Made by a program: the position numbers and the translations under genes
In this document: positions 8,301 through 16,464 of the stretch, piece after piece
How the letters are laid out: every line of letters starts with the position of its first letter
Position numbering within the stretch: the stretch's first letter is position 1
NCBI GenBank assembly: GCA_017547245.1
Contig: JAFYQD010000007.1
Span: 62,001 to 126,000, forward strand
DNA from: Oscillospiraceae bacterium
GTDB taxonomy: Bacteria; Bacillota; Clostridia; Oscillospirales; Ruminococcaceae
DNA: 64,000 bases
Direction: 5' to 3'
Notes under the pieces: generated by a model
Databases searched by the model: none
What the model saw: only the letters and a program-made list of their open reading frames with translations
Told to the model about the DNA's origin: nothing

Positions 8301-9952
8301 CCAAAAGGATTTTTCAATCCATCAGCATGGCGGCCTTTGGTGTTCTGTTGGCCTCAATTGTCTTGATTATGGGTGTGCTGTACAGCTATTTTACCGATGT
8401 TCAGCAAAGGCAGCAGTGGCAGCAGACCGAACTTGCCGCACAGGGTGTAGCCCAGCAGGGGATGGCCTATTTTGATGGATTGGAACTGGACCAGTGCCGC
8501 ATTACCTGGGTAAGTGCCAACGGCACCGTGCTTTATGACAACCAGGCAGATGTTGACAGTATGGAAAACCACCTGCAGCGAGAAGAGATTCTGCAGGCAT
8601 TTGAAAGCGGCTATGGCCAAAGTGTGCGACATTCGGCCACTCTGCTGCAGGAACAGCGCTATACCGCCCAAAGGCTTCCCGATGGCAGTGTGCTGCGGCT
8701 TTCAACCTCACGCAACAGCGTGCTCACCCTGCTTTTGGGGGTGTTCCAACCGGTTTGCGTGGTTATTCTGGTGGCGGTGGCACTGTGCCTTTTTGTGGCT
8801 TTTCGTTTGTCTAAAAGCATAGTGGAGCCGCTGAACCGTTTGGATTTGGATCATCCTTTGGAAAACCGTGAGTATGAAGAGCTTACACCGCTGTTGAGGC
8901 GCATTGACAGCCAGCAGCGCAAAATACGCAGCCAGGCCGGCGAACTGCACCAGAAGCGCAAGGAATTTCAGACCATTACAGGCAAGATGAAAGAGGGCTT
9001 GGTGCTGCTTAGCGAGACCAACCGTATCCTCAGCCTGAACGATACCGCCATGACCATGCTTTCCACCAGCGGTGACTGTGTGGGCAAGGATATTGCCGTG
9101 GTCAACCGCACCCCTGAAATGACCGACCTTTTGCTGCAGGCGCGTGCAGGCAAAAGTGCCGAAGTGCTGCTGCCCATGAATGGCCGTCAGTACCGCATGG
9201 AGGTCAGCCCCGTTCTTTCCAAAGGGGTTCTTTCGGGCGTGGCGCTGCTTATCATGGATGTTACCGAAAAGGAGCAGGCCGAGCGCCTGCGGCGTGAGTT
9301 TACCGCCAATGTCTCTCACGAACTGAAAACCCCTCTGCACACCATTTCGGGTTGTGCCGAGCTGCTTGTCAGCGGTCTGGTACAGCCCGGGGATGAGCAG
9401 AAGTTTTCACGGCAGATTTATACCGAGGCCCAGCGCATGATTTGTCTGGTGGAAGATATCATCGGCCTTTCCCGTCTGGATGAAGGTGCCAATGACACCG
9501 GGTGGGAACAGGTGGACCTCTATCAGGTTGCCTGCAGCGTGACAAACAATCTCATTCCTGCCGCCCAAAGGAATGACGTGACCCTTTCGGTTACGGGTCG
9601 GTCGGCAGTTGTCAGCGCCATTCCGCAGATGGTCGAGCTTATTGTTGCCAACCTGTGCAGCAACGCCATCAAGTATAACCGTGCCGGTGGATTTGCCCGG
9701 GTGGATGTAACCCCGGTGGAAGAGGGCGTGCGCCTGACCGTGTCTGATAACGGCATCGGCATTCCCGAAGAACATCAAAGCCGCATTTTTGAACGGTTCT
9801 ATCGAGTGGACAAAAGCCGTTCCAAAGAGGTGGGGGGCACCGGCTTGGGGCTTTCTATCGTAAAGCATGCAGCCCTGATACACGATGCAAAAATTGAACT
9901 GAAAAGCTGCCCCGATCAGGGAACGGTCATTTCTCTGCTTTTCAAACAATAG
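8297..9952 (+). CDS. Sensor histidine kinase, PhoR-like
   Basis: A 551-residue membrane kinase. Helices at about 11-32 and 143-168 bracket an extracytoplasmic sensor domain. A short HAMP-like linker and a PAS-like domain (about 225-325) follow. Next is the HisKA domain with FTANVSHELKTPLHTI, phospho-acceptor H341, and then a HATPase domain with N box LCSNAIKYN, G1 DNGIGIP and G2 GGTGLGLSIVK. It is the cognate kinase of the preceding regulator, sharing an ATGA overlap. The architecture of TM-sensor-TM-HAMP-PAS-kinase is that of PhoR proteins. Confidence 0.92.
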   Translation: MTKRIFQSISMAAFGVLLASIVLIMGVLYSYFTDVQQRQQWQQTELAAQGVAQQGMAYFDGLELDQCRITWVSANGTVLYDNQADVDSMENHLQREEILQAFESGYGQSVRHSATLLQEQRYTAQRLPDGSVLRLSTSRNSVLTLLLGVFQPVCVVILVAVALCLFVAFRLSKSIVEPLNRLDLDHPLENREYEELTPLLRRIDSQQRKIRSQAGELHQKRKEFQTITGKMKEGLVLLSETNRILSLNDTAMTMLSTSGDCVGKDIAVVNRTPEMTDLLLQARAGKSAEVLLPMNGRQYRMEVSPVLSKGVLSGVALLIMDVTEKEQAERLRREFTANVSHELKTPLHTISGCAELLVSGLVQPGDEQKFSRQIYTEAQRMICLVEDIIGLSRLDEGANDTGWEQVDLYQVACSVTNNLIPAAQRNDVTLSVTGRSAVVSAIPQMVELIVANLCSNAIKYNRAGGFARVDVTPVEEGVRLTVSDNGIGIPEEHQSRIFERFYRVDKSRSKEVGGTGLGLSIVKHAALIHDAKIELKSCPDQGTVISLLFKQ

Positions 9953-9955
9953 AAC

Positions 9956-9985
9956 AAACCCGCCCTTTCAAAAAAGGGCGGGTTT
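9956..9985. terminator. Bidirectional terminator between the kinase gene and degV
   Basis: AAACCCGCCC and GGGCGGGTTT form a strong stem with T runs on both strands. It serves the convergent kinase (+) and degV (-) transcripts. Confidence 0.85.
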
Positions 9986-10000
9986 GTCTTTGCAAGAAGA

Positions 10001-10834
10001 TTACAGGCTTTCAAATCCAACCAGCAGACCGCCTTTTTCAGCATAAAAGCTGCACAGGGCGGCGCAGGGGATAATTTCAATTTGGCAGGACTTGTGTTCT
10101 TTGCGCATCATTTCGGCCAAGAGAGAAGCGGCACTTTGATTGAAGCAGTGGGCAATGCGGACTTTGCCGCCTTTCCAGCCGTCTTCAATCATCTGTTTGA
10201 TGATTGTGCGCAGGGTAGAGGCTTCACCCCGGCATTTGTGCAGGGGCTGCAGTGTGCCCTGGTCGCTGGCTTTACCAATCAAACGGATGCCCAATGCGCC
10301 CGAAATGGCGGCCACAGCAGGTTTAACACGGCCATTGTTGGCCAGGTTTCGCAAAGACTGCAGGGCAAACAGCAGGTGGGTATGCTTGCAGTATTCCTTG
10401 ATTTGATCCCGTACCTTTTCAAAGGAGAGGCCGGACTTTATCAGTTCTTTCAGTTTTTCGATAATCAGCTGCATTTCAGGTCCGGTGGAAAGAGTGTCCA
10501 AAATAAAAACTTTGGCATCGGGGTGTTCCTTTACATAGTCTTCACGGGCCTGACAGGCGGCGGCATAGCTGCCCGAAAGATTACCGCTGATGGTCAGACC
10601 AATCACAGCTTCGGCACAGTCAAAGGCATCCATCCACTCCTGGGCATTGGGGCAGCTGCTGCCCGATTTTCCTTTATATTGCTGCAGGTATTCCACCATT
10701 TCCCTTACATTCAGGGCGGTGTTGTCCACATATTCTTTCTGTTCGGTGATGATTTTCAGCGGCACGGTGCAGTATGCAATGTCCTCCGCTTCCATTACAT
10801 TGCTGGAAGAGTCGGATACAATTTTCCAGTTCAT
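10001..10834 (-). CDS. DegV family protein (fatty acid-binding)
   Basis: A 277-residue DegV-family protein. These proteins bind fatty acids and some act as the FakB carrier of the fatty acid kinase system, presenting acyl chains for phosphorylation. The N-terminal IVSDSSSN, the central IGLTISGNLSGSYAAA loop and the LANNGRVK segment with GIRLIGK are family hallmarks. No FakA kinase is in the window. A well-formed promoter and an unusual hairpin lie just upstream on the same strand. A second, different DegV protein is encoded at 54066. Confidence 0.9.
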   Translation of the reverse strand: MNWKIVSDSSSNVMEAEDIAYCTVPLKIITEQKEYVDNTALNVREMVEYLQQYKGKSGSSCPNAQEWMDAFDCAEAVIGLTISGNLSGSYAAACQAREDYVKEHPDAKVFILDTLSTGPEMQLIIEKLKELIKSGLSFEKVRDQIKEYCKHTHLLFALQSLRNLANNGRVKPAVAAISGALGIRLIGKASDQGTLQPLHKCRGEASTLRTIIKQMIEDGWKGGKVRIAHCFNQSAASLLAEMMRKEHKSCQIEIIPCAALCSFYAEKGGLLVGFESL

Positions 10835-10851
10835 ATAAAAACCTCGATTTC

Positions 10852-10892
10852 AAAAAAATGGCGCAATCGGTTATTGAAAAACCGATTACGCC
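10852..10892 (-). promoter_or_regulatory. Terminator-like hairpin in the degV leader
   Basis: On the minus strand GGCGTAATCGGTT and AACCGATTGCGCC can form a 13-pair stem (one G-U) followed at once by seven T. It lies between the predicted transcription start and the degV ribosome binding site, the place of an attenuator, but the 5' arm starts so close to +1 that it may instead be a DNA operator or a stability hairpin. Confidence 0.5.
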
Positions 10893-10894
10893 TA

Positions 10895-10923
10895 ACAATA
10901 AGCGCTTTTACACATCTTGTCAA
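10895..10923 (-). promoter_or_regulatory. Promoter of degV
   Basis: Minus-strand TTGACA (10923-10918) and TATTGT (10900-10895) are separated by 17 bases, pointing into degV. Confidence 0.65.
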
Positions 10924-10955
10924 GAGTTTTTCAAAAACTTATCATAGGGATCGGG

Positions 10956-10984
10956 TTGACTTTTATTTAGACCGATGTTAAAAT
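10956..10984 (+). promoter_or_regulatory. Promoter of the DUF1836 gene
   Basis: TTGACT (10956-10961) and TAAAAT (10979-10984) with exactly 17 bases between them, 22 bases before the start codon. It is arranged back to back with the degV promoter. Confidence 0.7.
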
Positions 10985-11006
10985 GATGGCGAAAGAAGGA
11001 TGACCA

Positions 11007-11528
11007 ATGAGAAACGAAATGAAGGCTCGTATTGTTGCTCCGGTGCAGGAATTCCGTCTGCCCAGATATCAGGAAGTTCCCGACGTTGGGCTGTATTTAG
11101 AGCAGGTTACCAGCTATATCAGCAATATAGTAAGTCCCCTGCAAAGCATCACCATCACCGGTTCGATGATCAGCAATTATGTAAAAAAAGATTTGGTTTC
11201 CAACCCTGTTAAAAAGCGTTACAGCCGCGACCAGATTGTTGCGCTTATCTGCATTGCCGTAACCAAAACGGTGTTGACCCTTGAAGACATTCAGGTGCTG
11301 CTTTCGATGCAGCGCCGCCTGGGCGACAACCGTACTGTTTATGACTTTTTCTGTCAGGAGATGGAGGATGCCCTGAATGCCGTGTTTGGCACAGGCCCTG
11401 ATATAGAGGTTTTGCCGCCCGATGTGATGGATGAAAAGCTGCTTATCTGCAAGGCGGTTGTGGCTGTTGCCCACAAGCTCTACCTCGATACCTATCTGCG
11501 TGTTTTGGCAGAATCGGAACAGGTTTAA
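11007..11528 (+). CDS. DUF1836 domain-containing protein
   Basis: A 173-residue protein of the DUF1836 family, recognised from FRLPRYQEVPDVGLYLEQV, the SMISNYVKKDLV element and PVKKRYSRDQIVAL. The central part resembles a MerR-like winged helix (choose-partner, no-charge turn, then KxKRYSRDQI), so a DNA-binding role is suspected; no ligand domain is recognisable in the rest, which is helical. It is divergently transcribed from degV and precedes mscL by 67 bases, possibly on the same transcript. Function in the family is not established. Confidence 0.8.
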   Translation: MRNEMKARIVAPVQEFRLPRYQEVPDVGLYLEQVTSYISNIVSPLQSITITGSMISNYVKKDLVSNPVKKRYSRDQIVALICIAVTKTVLTLEDIQVLLSMQRRLGDNRTVYDFFCQEMEDALNAVFGTGPDIEVLPPDVMDEKLLICKAVVAVAHKLYLDTYLRVLAESEQV

Positions 11529-11595
11529 CGGCAAAAATATATTTCTAAGAATATGATTCCCATAGCTGTGTTTGGTAATACAGGAGGAAAACAAA

Positions 11596-12015
11596 GTGAA
11601 AAGAGTAAAAGCTTTTTTTAGTGAATTTAAGGAATTTATTTCCCGCGGCAGTGTCATCGATCTTGCCGTTGGTATCATTGTGGGCGGTGCCTTCACTTCC
11701 ATAGTCAATTCGCTGGTCAACGATATGGTCATGCCCTTCATTGGCTGGCTGTTTGGCGGTATCGATTTTACCAACCTTAAAATCATCATCACCCCCGGCA
11801 CCGAAGAAGTGGCCGAAGCTGCCATCCGCTACGGCAACTTTATACAGAATGTGGTAAACTTCCTGCTGGTGGCCTTTGTCATTTTTGTAATGATTCGCTT
11901 TATCAACCGTTTCCGCCGCAAAAAGAAGGAAGCCCCCAAGGCTCCTCCCGCACCCAGCAAAGAAGAGGTTCTGCTGACCGAAATCCGCGACCTGCTGAAA
12001 GAAATGAATAAGTAA
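11596..12015 (+). CDS. mscL: Large-conductance mechanosensitive channel MscL
   Basis: A 139-residue channel that opens under membrane tension to release solutes during osmotic downshock. The N-terminal amphipathic helix FSEFKEFISRGSVIDLAVGI leads into TM1 with GGAFTSIVNSLVNDMVMP; the periplasmic loop and TM2 (FLLVAFVIFVMIRFINRF) follow, then a charged C-terminal bundle helix. GTG at 11596 is chosen because AGGAGG (11582-11587) lies eight bases upstream; the open frame extends further 5' to a TTG without a site. A strong terminator follows. Confidence 0.96.
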   Translation: MKRVKAFFSEFKEFISRGSVIDLAVGIIVGGAFTSIVNSLVNDMVMPFIGWLFGGIDFTNLKIIITPGTEEVAEAAIRYGNFIQNVVNFLLVAFVIFVMIRFINRFRRKKKEAPKAPPAPSKEEVLLTEIRDLLKEMNK

Positions 12016-12020
12016 AAGCT

Positions 12021-12050
12021 CCTCCGGCCGTCAAAGCCGGAGGTTTTTTT
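12021..12050 (+). terminator. Terminator after mscL
   Basis: CCTCCGGC and GCCGGAGG around a seven-base loop, then seven T. Confidence 0.9.
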
Positions 12051-12110
12051 ATCCGCTTTTATCTCATAACCTTTTCAAATCGTTCATATTCCTGTTATTG
12101 GGGTTTCACA

Positions 12111-12310
12111 TTGGCAAAGTATACTTAAGCCATAGAAATCAGGAAAGGATGCGATCCTGACGGCAGGCGCAGCAGCGCCCGTGCCATCGCCGCAGCCGCG
12201 GTGCCGTTGGGGCCTTTCGGGAAGTTTCAAAACCTTACTGCTGCCGGTGCTGATTCCCGGTCGGCAGACCAAAAATCCGTCCCCTGCCTTAAAACGGCAG
12301 GGGCTTTTTA
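12111..12310 (+). ncRNA. Structured leader RNA with intrinsic terminator, cobalamin-riboswitch-like
   Basis: About 160 bases of nested hairpins are followed by a perfect terminator, CCCCTGCC / GGCAGGGG with T5 (12281-12310). From 5' to 3' one can see a small hairpin TGGC...GCCA (12112-12132), TCAGGA/TCCTGA, a long GC hairpin around GGCGC-AGCA-GCGCC, then CGGGAAG, and finally GGTCGGCAGACC. The order of a GGAAAGGATGCGATCCT-like segment, a GGGAAG element and an AGTCAGGAGACC-like end resembles the cobalamin (B12) riboswitch core, although the usual GCCACTGT is not clean and there is an extra hairpin. No B12 gene follows; the next gene is unrecognised. Another structured RNA class is possible. This fills most of the gap between mscL and the next gene. 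Confidence 0.5.
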
Positions 12311-12425
12311 GCCGGTACAACAAAGATGCGGCAAATGAAAAACAACCTTTGACTTGTCCGAATATTACCTGCCCCCAGCGCATACATTGAAATATCTTGG
12401 ATGGTATGGATAAGGGGGTGGTTGA

Positions 12426-13235
12426 GTGTTTACTATGCTGGTGGCTGAGCCGCAAAAAAACGGCCTTTGGCATCGGCTGCTGGGCAGCAAGGTGTGGCTG
12501 GAAGAACACCATACGCTGAATATACCTTGGAGGCTGATTCGGGCGGTTCCCGGCAGAAAAGGCCTAGATTGGGTCGGGATAGAAAGGTTGGCCGGGCGTC
12601 ATCGTGCCAGATTGGTTTCCTCGGTTGAATACCGTCCGCCTTGTGACAGCCGTGTCGAAATAGCCGAGCTATACGCATTGGACCGCATTCTGGCGGCAAA
12701 AACCATCTGCAGTCTGCTGCCCGAGAATGAAGAATCGGAAACGGTTGGGGTAATAGACCCTGCGGCCCGCTGCCTTTCGGCGGTGGAAATTTTGTTGGAC
12801 AAAGCCAAGTGCGTGAAGGTATATACCCAACAGCCCCATCGATATGAATGGTTTGCCCGGCGTATGCTGCAGCAAAAAGGGGCTCCGGTGCTGCTTTGCG
12901 GCAGTCCGCAGAGCATGGGCAACTGTCGGATGGTGTTGCTGGGCGGTAAGTGTGAAAACTGGCAGCAGTGGGCTCCTCCGGGCTGTGTTGTGTTTTCAGC
13001 AGTGGGGGAGAGGCCGTTCTCTGGAATAAGTATGGTCAGCGGCTTTGTTCCCAATTGCCCTGAAGAATTGCTTCGGAAAATCCCCGCAGGGGTGCCGCTG
13101 AGGGATATTTGCGCCGCTTTGCATCAGCTGGCTGCCTGCAGGGAACTGGAAGATTTTGCGGTAAAATTTTGCCGGATGGACGGTGTGGGTATGGATATGG
13201 GGCAATTGGGGAAAATGTTTGAAAAAAGTGGCTGA
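12426..13235 (+). CDS. Unrecognised protein, 269 aa
   Basis: I do not recognise a family. The GTG start has a good AGGGGG site eight bases upstream. The protein has no signal peptide and no clear membrane segment. Its middle, from about residue 105, alternates hydrophobic strands and helices (GVIDPAARCLSAVEILL, then CVKVYTQQPHRYEWFA, APVLLCGSP, CRMVLLGGK, GCVVFSAV), which suggests a Rossmann-like or other alpha/beta fold. Cysteines are numerous but form no classical metal motif. It follows a terminator-ending structured RNA and precedes the greA promoter, so it may be expressed only when that terminator is bypassed. Function unknown. Confidence 0.65.
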   Translation: MFTMLVAEPQKNGLWHRLLGSKVWLEEHHTLNIPWRLIRAVPGRKGLDWVGIERLAGRHRARLVSSVEYRPPCDSRVEIAELYALDRILAAKTICSLLPENEESETVGVIDPAARCLSAVEILLDKAKCVKVYTQQPHRYEWFARRMLQQKGAPVLLCGSPQSMGNCRMVLLGGKCENWQQWAPPGCVVFSAVGERPFSGISMVSGFVPNCPEELLRKIPAGVPLRDICAALHQLAACRELEDFAVKFCRMDGVGMDMGQLGKMFEKSG

Positions 13236-13263
13236 AACCCTTGAAAAGAAGGGACTTCTGCAC

Positions 13264-13292
13264 TTGACATAAAAAGGTCGGATGACTATAAT
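13264..13292 (+). promoter_or_regulatory. Promoter of greA
   Basis: Perfect consensus TTGACA (13264-13269), 17 bases, TATAAT (13287-13292). The transcript would have a leader of about 65 bases before greA. Confidence 0.9.
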
Positions 13293-13364
13293 AACAATAT
13301 TGTGGATGGGTATGTCCTGCCATTTGGAACGCCCATCAAATGTACGAAAAGGGGGTATATCCCA

Positions 13365-13838
13365 ATGGCACAGGAAATTGTAATGACCAAAGAAGGCTAT
13401 GAAGCTCTGAAGCAGGAACTGGATGAGCTGCGTACCGTCAAGCGTGCCGATATCTCGGAGAAAATCCGTGTTGCCCGTGGCTTTGGCGACCTTTCTGAAA
13501 ACAGCGAATATGACGAAGCCAAAAACGAACAGGCTATTATTGAAGCCCGCATCAGCAAACTGGAATTCCAGCTTGCCAATGTAAAAATCGTAGATCAGGA
13601 AAATCTTGACACCGATACCGTTTCGGTCGGCTGCAAGGTTGAAATCCTTGACGTGGATTTTGACGAAAAGATGGTTTATCGTATCATCAGCTCGGTAGAA
13701 TCCAGCCAGTCGGACGATACCATCACTGAAGAATCCCCCATGGGCGAGGCTCTGATTGGCCGCTGTGTGGGTGACGAAGTGGAAGTAAAGGCACCTTCCG
13801 GTTCCTTTATGGTCAAGATCCTTTCCATCGGCCGCTGA
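13365..13838 (+). CDS. greA: Transcription elongation factor GreA
   Basis: A 157-residue factor, the standard GreA length, that reactivates backtracked RNA polymerase by stimulating transcript cleavage. The N-terminal coiled coil carries GYEALKQELDELRTVKR and the acidic tip region DLSENSEYDEAKNEQ; the C-terminal FKBP-like domain ends with SPMGEALIGRCVGDEVEVKAPSG. ATG 13365 is used, with AGGGGGT about ten bases upstream; the frame open upstream has no site. It has its own consensus promoter and a terminator-like hairpin before lysS. Confidence 0.97.
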   Translation: MAQEIVMTKEGYEALKQELDELRTVKRADISEKIRVARGFGDLSENSEYDEAKNEQAIIEARISKLEFQLANVKIVDQENLDTDTVSVGCKVEILDVDFDEKMVYRIISSVESSQSDDTITEESPMGEALIGRCVGDEVEVKAPSGSFMVKILSIGR

Positions 13839-13848
13839 CCGATGCGTG

Positions 13849-13879
13849 TCAGGGGGCAAACTGCCCTCTGATTTTATTT
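13849..13879 (+). terminator. Terminator-like hairpin between greA and lysS
   Basis: TCAGGGGGCA and TGCCCTCTGA pair (one G-T) around a three-base loop and are followed by ATTTTATTT. Partial read-through into lysS is likely because no strong promoter is seen after it. Confidence 0.6.
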
Positions 13880-13941
13880 CAAGGCAAAATCGTTGCTGTC
13901 TGCAGACAGCCGGGAATGTAAAAAATATAGGAGGAACCATC

Positions 13942-15462
13942 ATGTCGGAGCAGAATCATGCACCTCAGGTAGAAGAACAGCCCATCACCGAAGCGGAGCT
14001 TTCTGAACTTTTGCAGATCCGCCGCGACCGTCTTCAGAAAATGAAGGATGAGGGCCGCAATCCCTTTGAAATTACCACGTTCGACCGCAACTCTTCCGCC
14101 ACTGAAGTAGTGGAAAAGTTTGAGGAATATGAAGGCAAACAGGTTTCGGTTGCCGGCCGTATTATGAGCTGGCGCAACATGGGCAAGGCCACCTTTATGG
14201 ATCTGCACGACCATACCGGCAAGATCCAGCTGTATATCAAGATCGATGCCATTGGTGAAGCCACCTATGAAGCTTTGGGCGAATGGGATATCGGCGACAT
14301 CATCGGCGTTACCGGTGAAGTGTTCCGCACCCGCCGCGGCGAAGTTTCCATCAAGGCCGAACAGATGACCCTGCTTTCCAAGAGCCTGCGTCCTCTGCCC
14401 AGCAAGTGGCATGGCCTGAAGGATACCGACCTGCGTTTCCGCCAGCGTTATGTTGACCTGATTGTCAACCCCGAAGTAAAGCGCAACTTTGTTATCCGTT
14501 CCAAGTTCATCAAGTTCATGCGCAACTATCTGGACAACATGAACTACATTGAAGTGGAAACCCCTGTTCTGAATACCATTGCAGGCGGTGCTTCGGCCCG
14601 TCCCTTCATCACCCATCACAACACTCTGGATCTGGATATGTACATGCGCATCGCCACCGAACTGCCCCTGAAGCGTCTGATCGTTGGCGGCATGGACCGT
14701 GTATATGAAATCGGCCGCATCTTCCGTAACGAAGGTATGGACCCCAAGCATAACCCCGAATTCACTTCTGTTGAACTCTATCAGGCTTATGCCGACTTCC
14801 ATGACATGATGGACATCGCCGAAGGCATCATTTCCGGTGCTGCCAAGGAAATTCTGGGCACCTATGAAGTAGAATGGATGGGCGAAAAGATCGACCTGAC
14901 CCCCGGCTGGCGTCGTCTGAGCATGGTTGACGCCGTTAAGGAATATGTCGGTATCGATTTTGGCGCCATCAGCGATGATGCCGAAGCTGTAGCCGCTGCC
15001 GAAGCCATCGGTGTAGAACTGGCCGAAGCTGCCGAAAAGACCTGGGGCAATGCCCTGTATGCCTGCTTTGACCAGCGTGTAGAAGAAAAGCTGATTCAGC
15101 CCACCTTCATCACCATGTATCCTGTTGAGGTTTCGCCCCTTACCAAGCGTTCCCCCAAGGATGCCCGTCTGACCGAACGTTTTGAACTGTTTATCTGCCA
15201 CAGCGAACTGGCCAACGCCTACTCTGAGCTGAACGACCCCATCGACCAGCGCGAACGCTTTATGAAGCAGGTTGAACAGCGCGAACGTGGTGACGACGAA
15301 ACCGAAATGCTGGACGAAGATTTCCTCAACGCTCTGGAATACGGCATGCCTCCCACGGGCGGCATGGGCATTGGTGTTGACCGCACCGTTATGCTGCTGA
15401 CCGGCAACGACTCCATCCGCGAGGTAATTCTGTTCCCCACGATGAAACCCCTCGCAGAGTAA
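13942..15462 (+). CDS. lysS: Lysine--tRNA ligase, class II
   Basis: A 506-residue class II synthetase charging tRNA-Lys. An N-terminal OB-fold anticodon-binding domain (about 60-160, with VAGRIMSWRNMGKATFMDLHD) precedes the catalytic domain with motif 1 (IEVETPVL), motif 2 (RIFRNEGMDPKHNPEFTSVE) and motif 3 (PPTGGMGIGVDRTVML). The real start is ATG 13942 after AGGAGG; 32 in-frame codons upstream are leader. Ends with a terminator. Confidence 0.98.
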   Translation: MSEQNHAPQVEEQPITEAELSELLQIRRDRLQKMKDEGRNPFEITTFDRNSSATEVVEKFEEYEGKQVSVAGRIMSWRNMGKATFMDLHDHTGKIQLYIKIDAIGEATYEALGEWDIGDIIGVTGEVFRTRRGEVSIKAEQMTLLSKSLRPLPSKWHGLKDTDLRFRQRYVDLIVNPEVKRNFVIRSKFIKFMRNYLDNMNYIEVETPVLNTIAGGASARPFITHHNTLDLDMYMRIATELPLKRLIVGGMDRVYEIGRIFRNEGMDPKHNPEFTSVELYQAYADFHDMMDIAEGIISGAAKEILGTYEVEWMGEKIDLTPGWRRLSMVDAVKEYVGIDFGAISDDAEAVAAAEAIGVELAEAAEKTWGNALYACFDQRVEEKLIQPTFITMYPVEVSPLTKRSPKDARLTERFELFICHSELANAYSELNDPIDQRERFMKQVEQRERGDDETEMLDEDFLNALEYGMPPTGGMGIGVDRTVMLLTGNDSIREVILFPTMKPLAE

Positions 15463-15468
15463 TATTAA

Positions 15469-15506
15469 GCCGAAAACGCTTATTTCTAAGCGTTTTCGGC
15501 TTTTTG
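15469..15506 (+). terminator. Terminator after lysS
   Basis: GCCGAAAACGCTT and AAGCGTTTTCGGC pair, followed by T5. Confidence 0.92.
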
Positions 15507-15535
15507 TTTATCCAAATTATTGCTTAAAAATGTGG

Positions 15536-15605
15536 TTTACGACAGATTTACGACGAATGAGCAGGTCAACAGTCCTTGGAAATTACGACAATAAGGTGTC
15601 GTAAA
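15536..15605. repeat. TTTACGAC repeat cluster, left of the ABC island
   Basis: Four copies of the motif (T)TTACGAC(A/G): direct copies at 15536-15544 and 15547-15555, another at 15583-15590, and an inverted copy at 15597-15605. The last two make the inverted repeat TTACGACA / TGTCGTAA with a six-base spacer. The same motif recurs at 17250-17270 on the far side of the AT-rich ABC genes. Such iterated short repeats resemble recombinase arm-binding sites, but no recombinase gene is present. Confidence 0.7.
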
Positions 15606-15735
15606 CCTAGCCTTAACAATGTACCAACAGGATTACCGCTTACATATGAAATAGAACCGAATAGATGAAAAACAAGATTTTTCATAATTGAAATGCTATA
15701 ATTCAGTAAACACATTTACCGAAAGGACAGATTGT

Positions 15736-16464
15736 ATGTATGCCATAAGGACTGCTAATCTAACTAAAAAATATAAGGATACAGTTGCGGTAGACCAATT
15801 AAATTTGCAGGTTAAAAAAGGCGAATTGTTTTCTCTGCTCGGTGTAAATGGTGCCGGTAAAACGACCACGATTAAAATGCTGTCCTGTCTTGCACAACCT
15901 ACAGGCGGAGATGCCTTTCTTAACGGAAAAAGCATTTGCAAAGATACAGCCGCTGTAAAATCGCTAATAGCCGTTTCTCCGCAGGAAACTGCGGTCGCAT
16001 CCGGACTTTCGGTTCGGGAGAACCTTGAGCTGATGTGCGGGGTTCACGGTTTTACAAAGGACAAGCAAAATGCGAAAATTGCAGAGCTGACCAAACTACT
16101 CGGATTGGAATCTGTTATCAAGAAAAAGGCAGGTAAACTGTCCGGAGGCTGGCAACGCCGACTGAGTATTGCAATGGCACTGATCAGCGAGCCGGAGATA
16201 TTATTCCTTGATGAACCTACGCTTGGTCTTGATGTGCTTGCCAGAAGTGATTTGTGGGATTTGATACATTCACTTAAAGGGAAGGTTACCATTATTCTGA
16301 CAACGCACTATATGGAAGAAGCGGAAGCCTTGTCTGACCGTATTGCTATTATGAAAGACGGCAAGCTTCTTGTTTGTGATACTGCTGACAAGATTAAGGA
16401 AACGGCAGGAACGGATACTTTCGAGCAAGCATTTATTCGTATTGTTAAGGGGGTGGCAAGATGA
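15736..16464 (+). CDS. ABC transporter ATP-binding protein (DrrA/CcmA-type exporter)
   Basis: A 242-residue ABC ATPase with Walker A GVNGAGKTTT, Q-loop SPQET, signature LSGGWQRRLSIAMALIS, Walker B ILFLDEPT and switch His in TTHYMEE. It pairs with the overlapping ABC-2 permease to form an exporter of the drug/antibiotic-resistance type; the substrate cannot be told. ATG 15736 is chosen because AAAGGA lies eight bases upstream. Base composition and codon use (many AAA, ATT, TTA-type codons) are visibly AT-richer than the flanking housekeeping genes, suggesting recent acquisition. Confidence 0.93.
   Translation: MYAIRTANLTKKYKDTVAVDQLNLQVKKGELFSLLGVNGAGKTTTIKMLSCLAQPTGGDAFLNGKSICKDTAAVKSLIAVSPQETAVASGLSVRENLELMCGVHGFTKDKQNAKIAELTKLLGLESVIKKKAGKLSGGWQRRLSIAMALISEPEILFLDEPTLGLDVLARSDLWDLIHSLKGKVTIILTTHYMEEAEALSDRIAIMKDGKLLVCDTADKIKETAGTDTFEQAFIRIVKGVAR

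Noticed and set aside
12181-12390. 69-codon plus-strand frame within the structured RNA
   Set aside because: Covers the hairpins and terminator, has no ribosome binding site, and is better explained as RNA structure.
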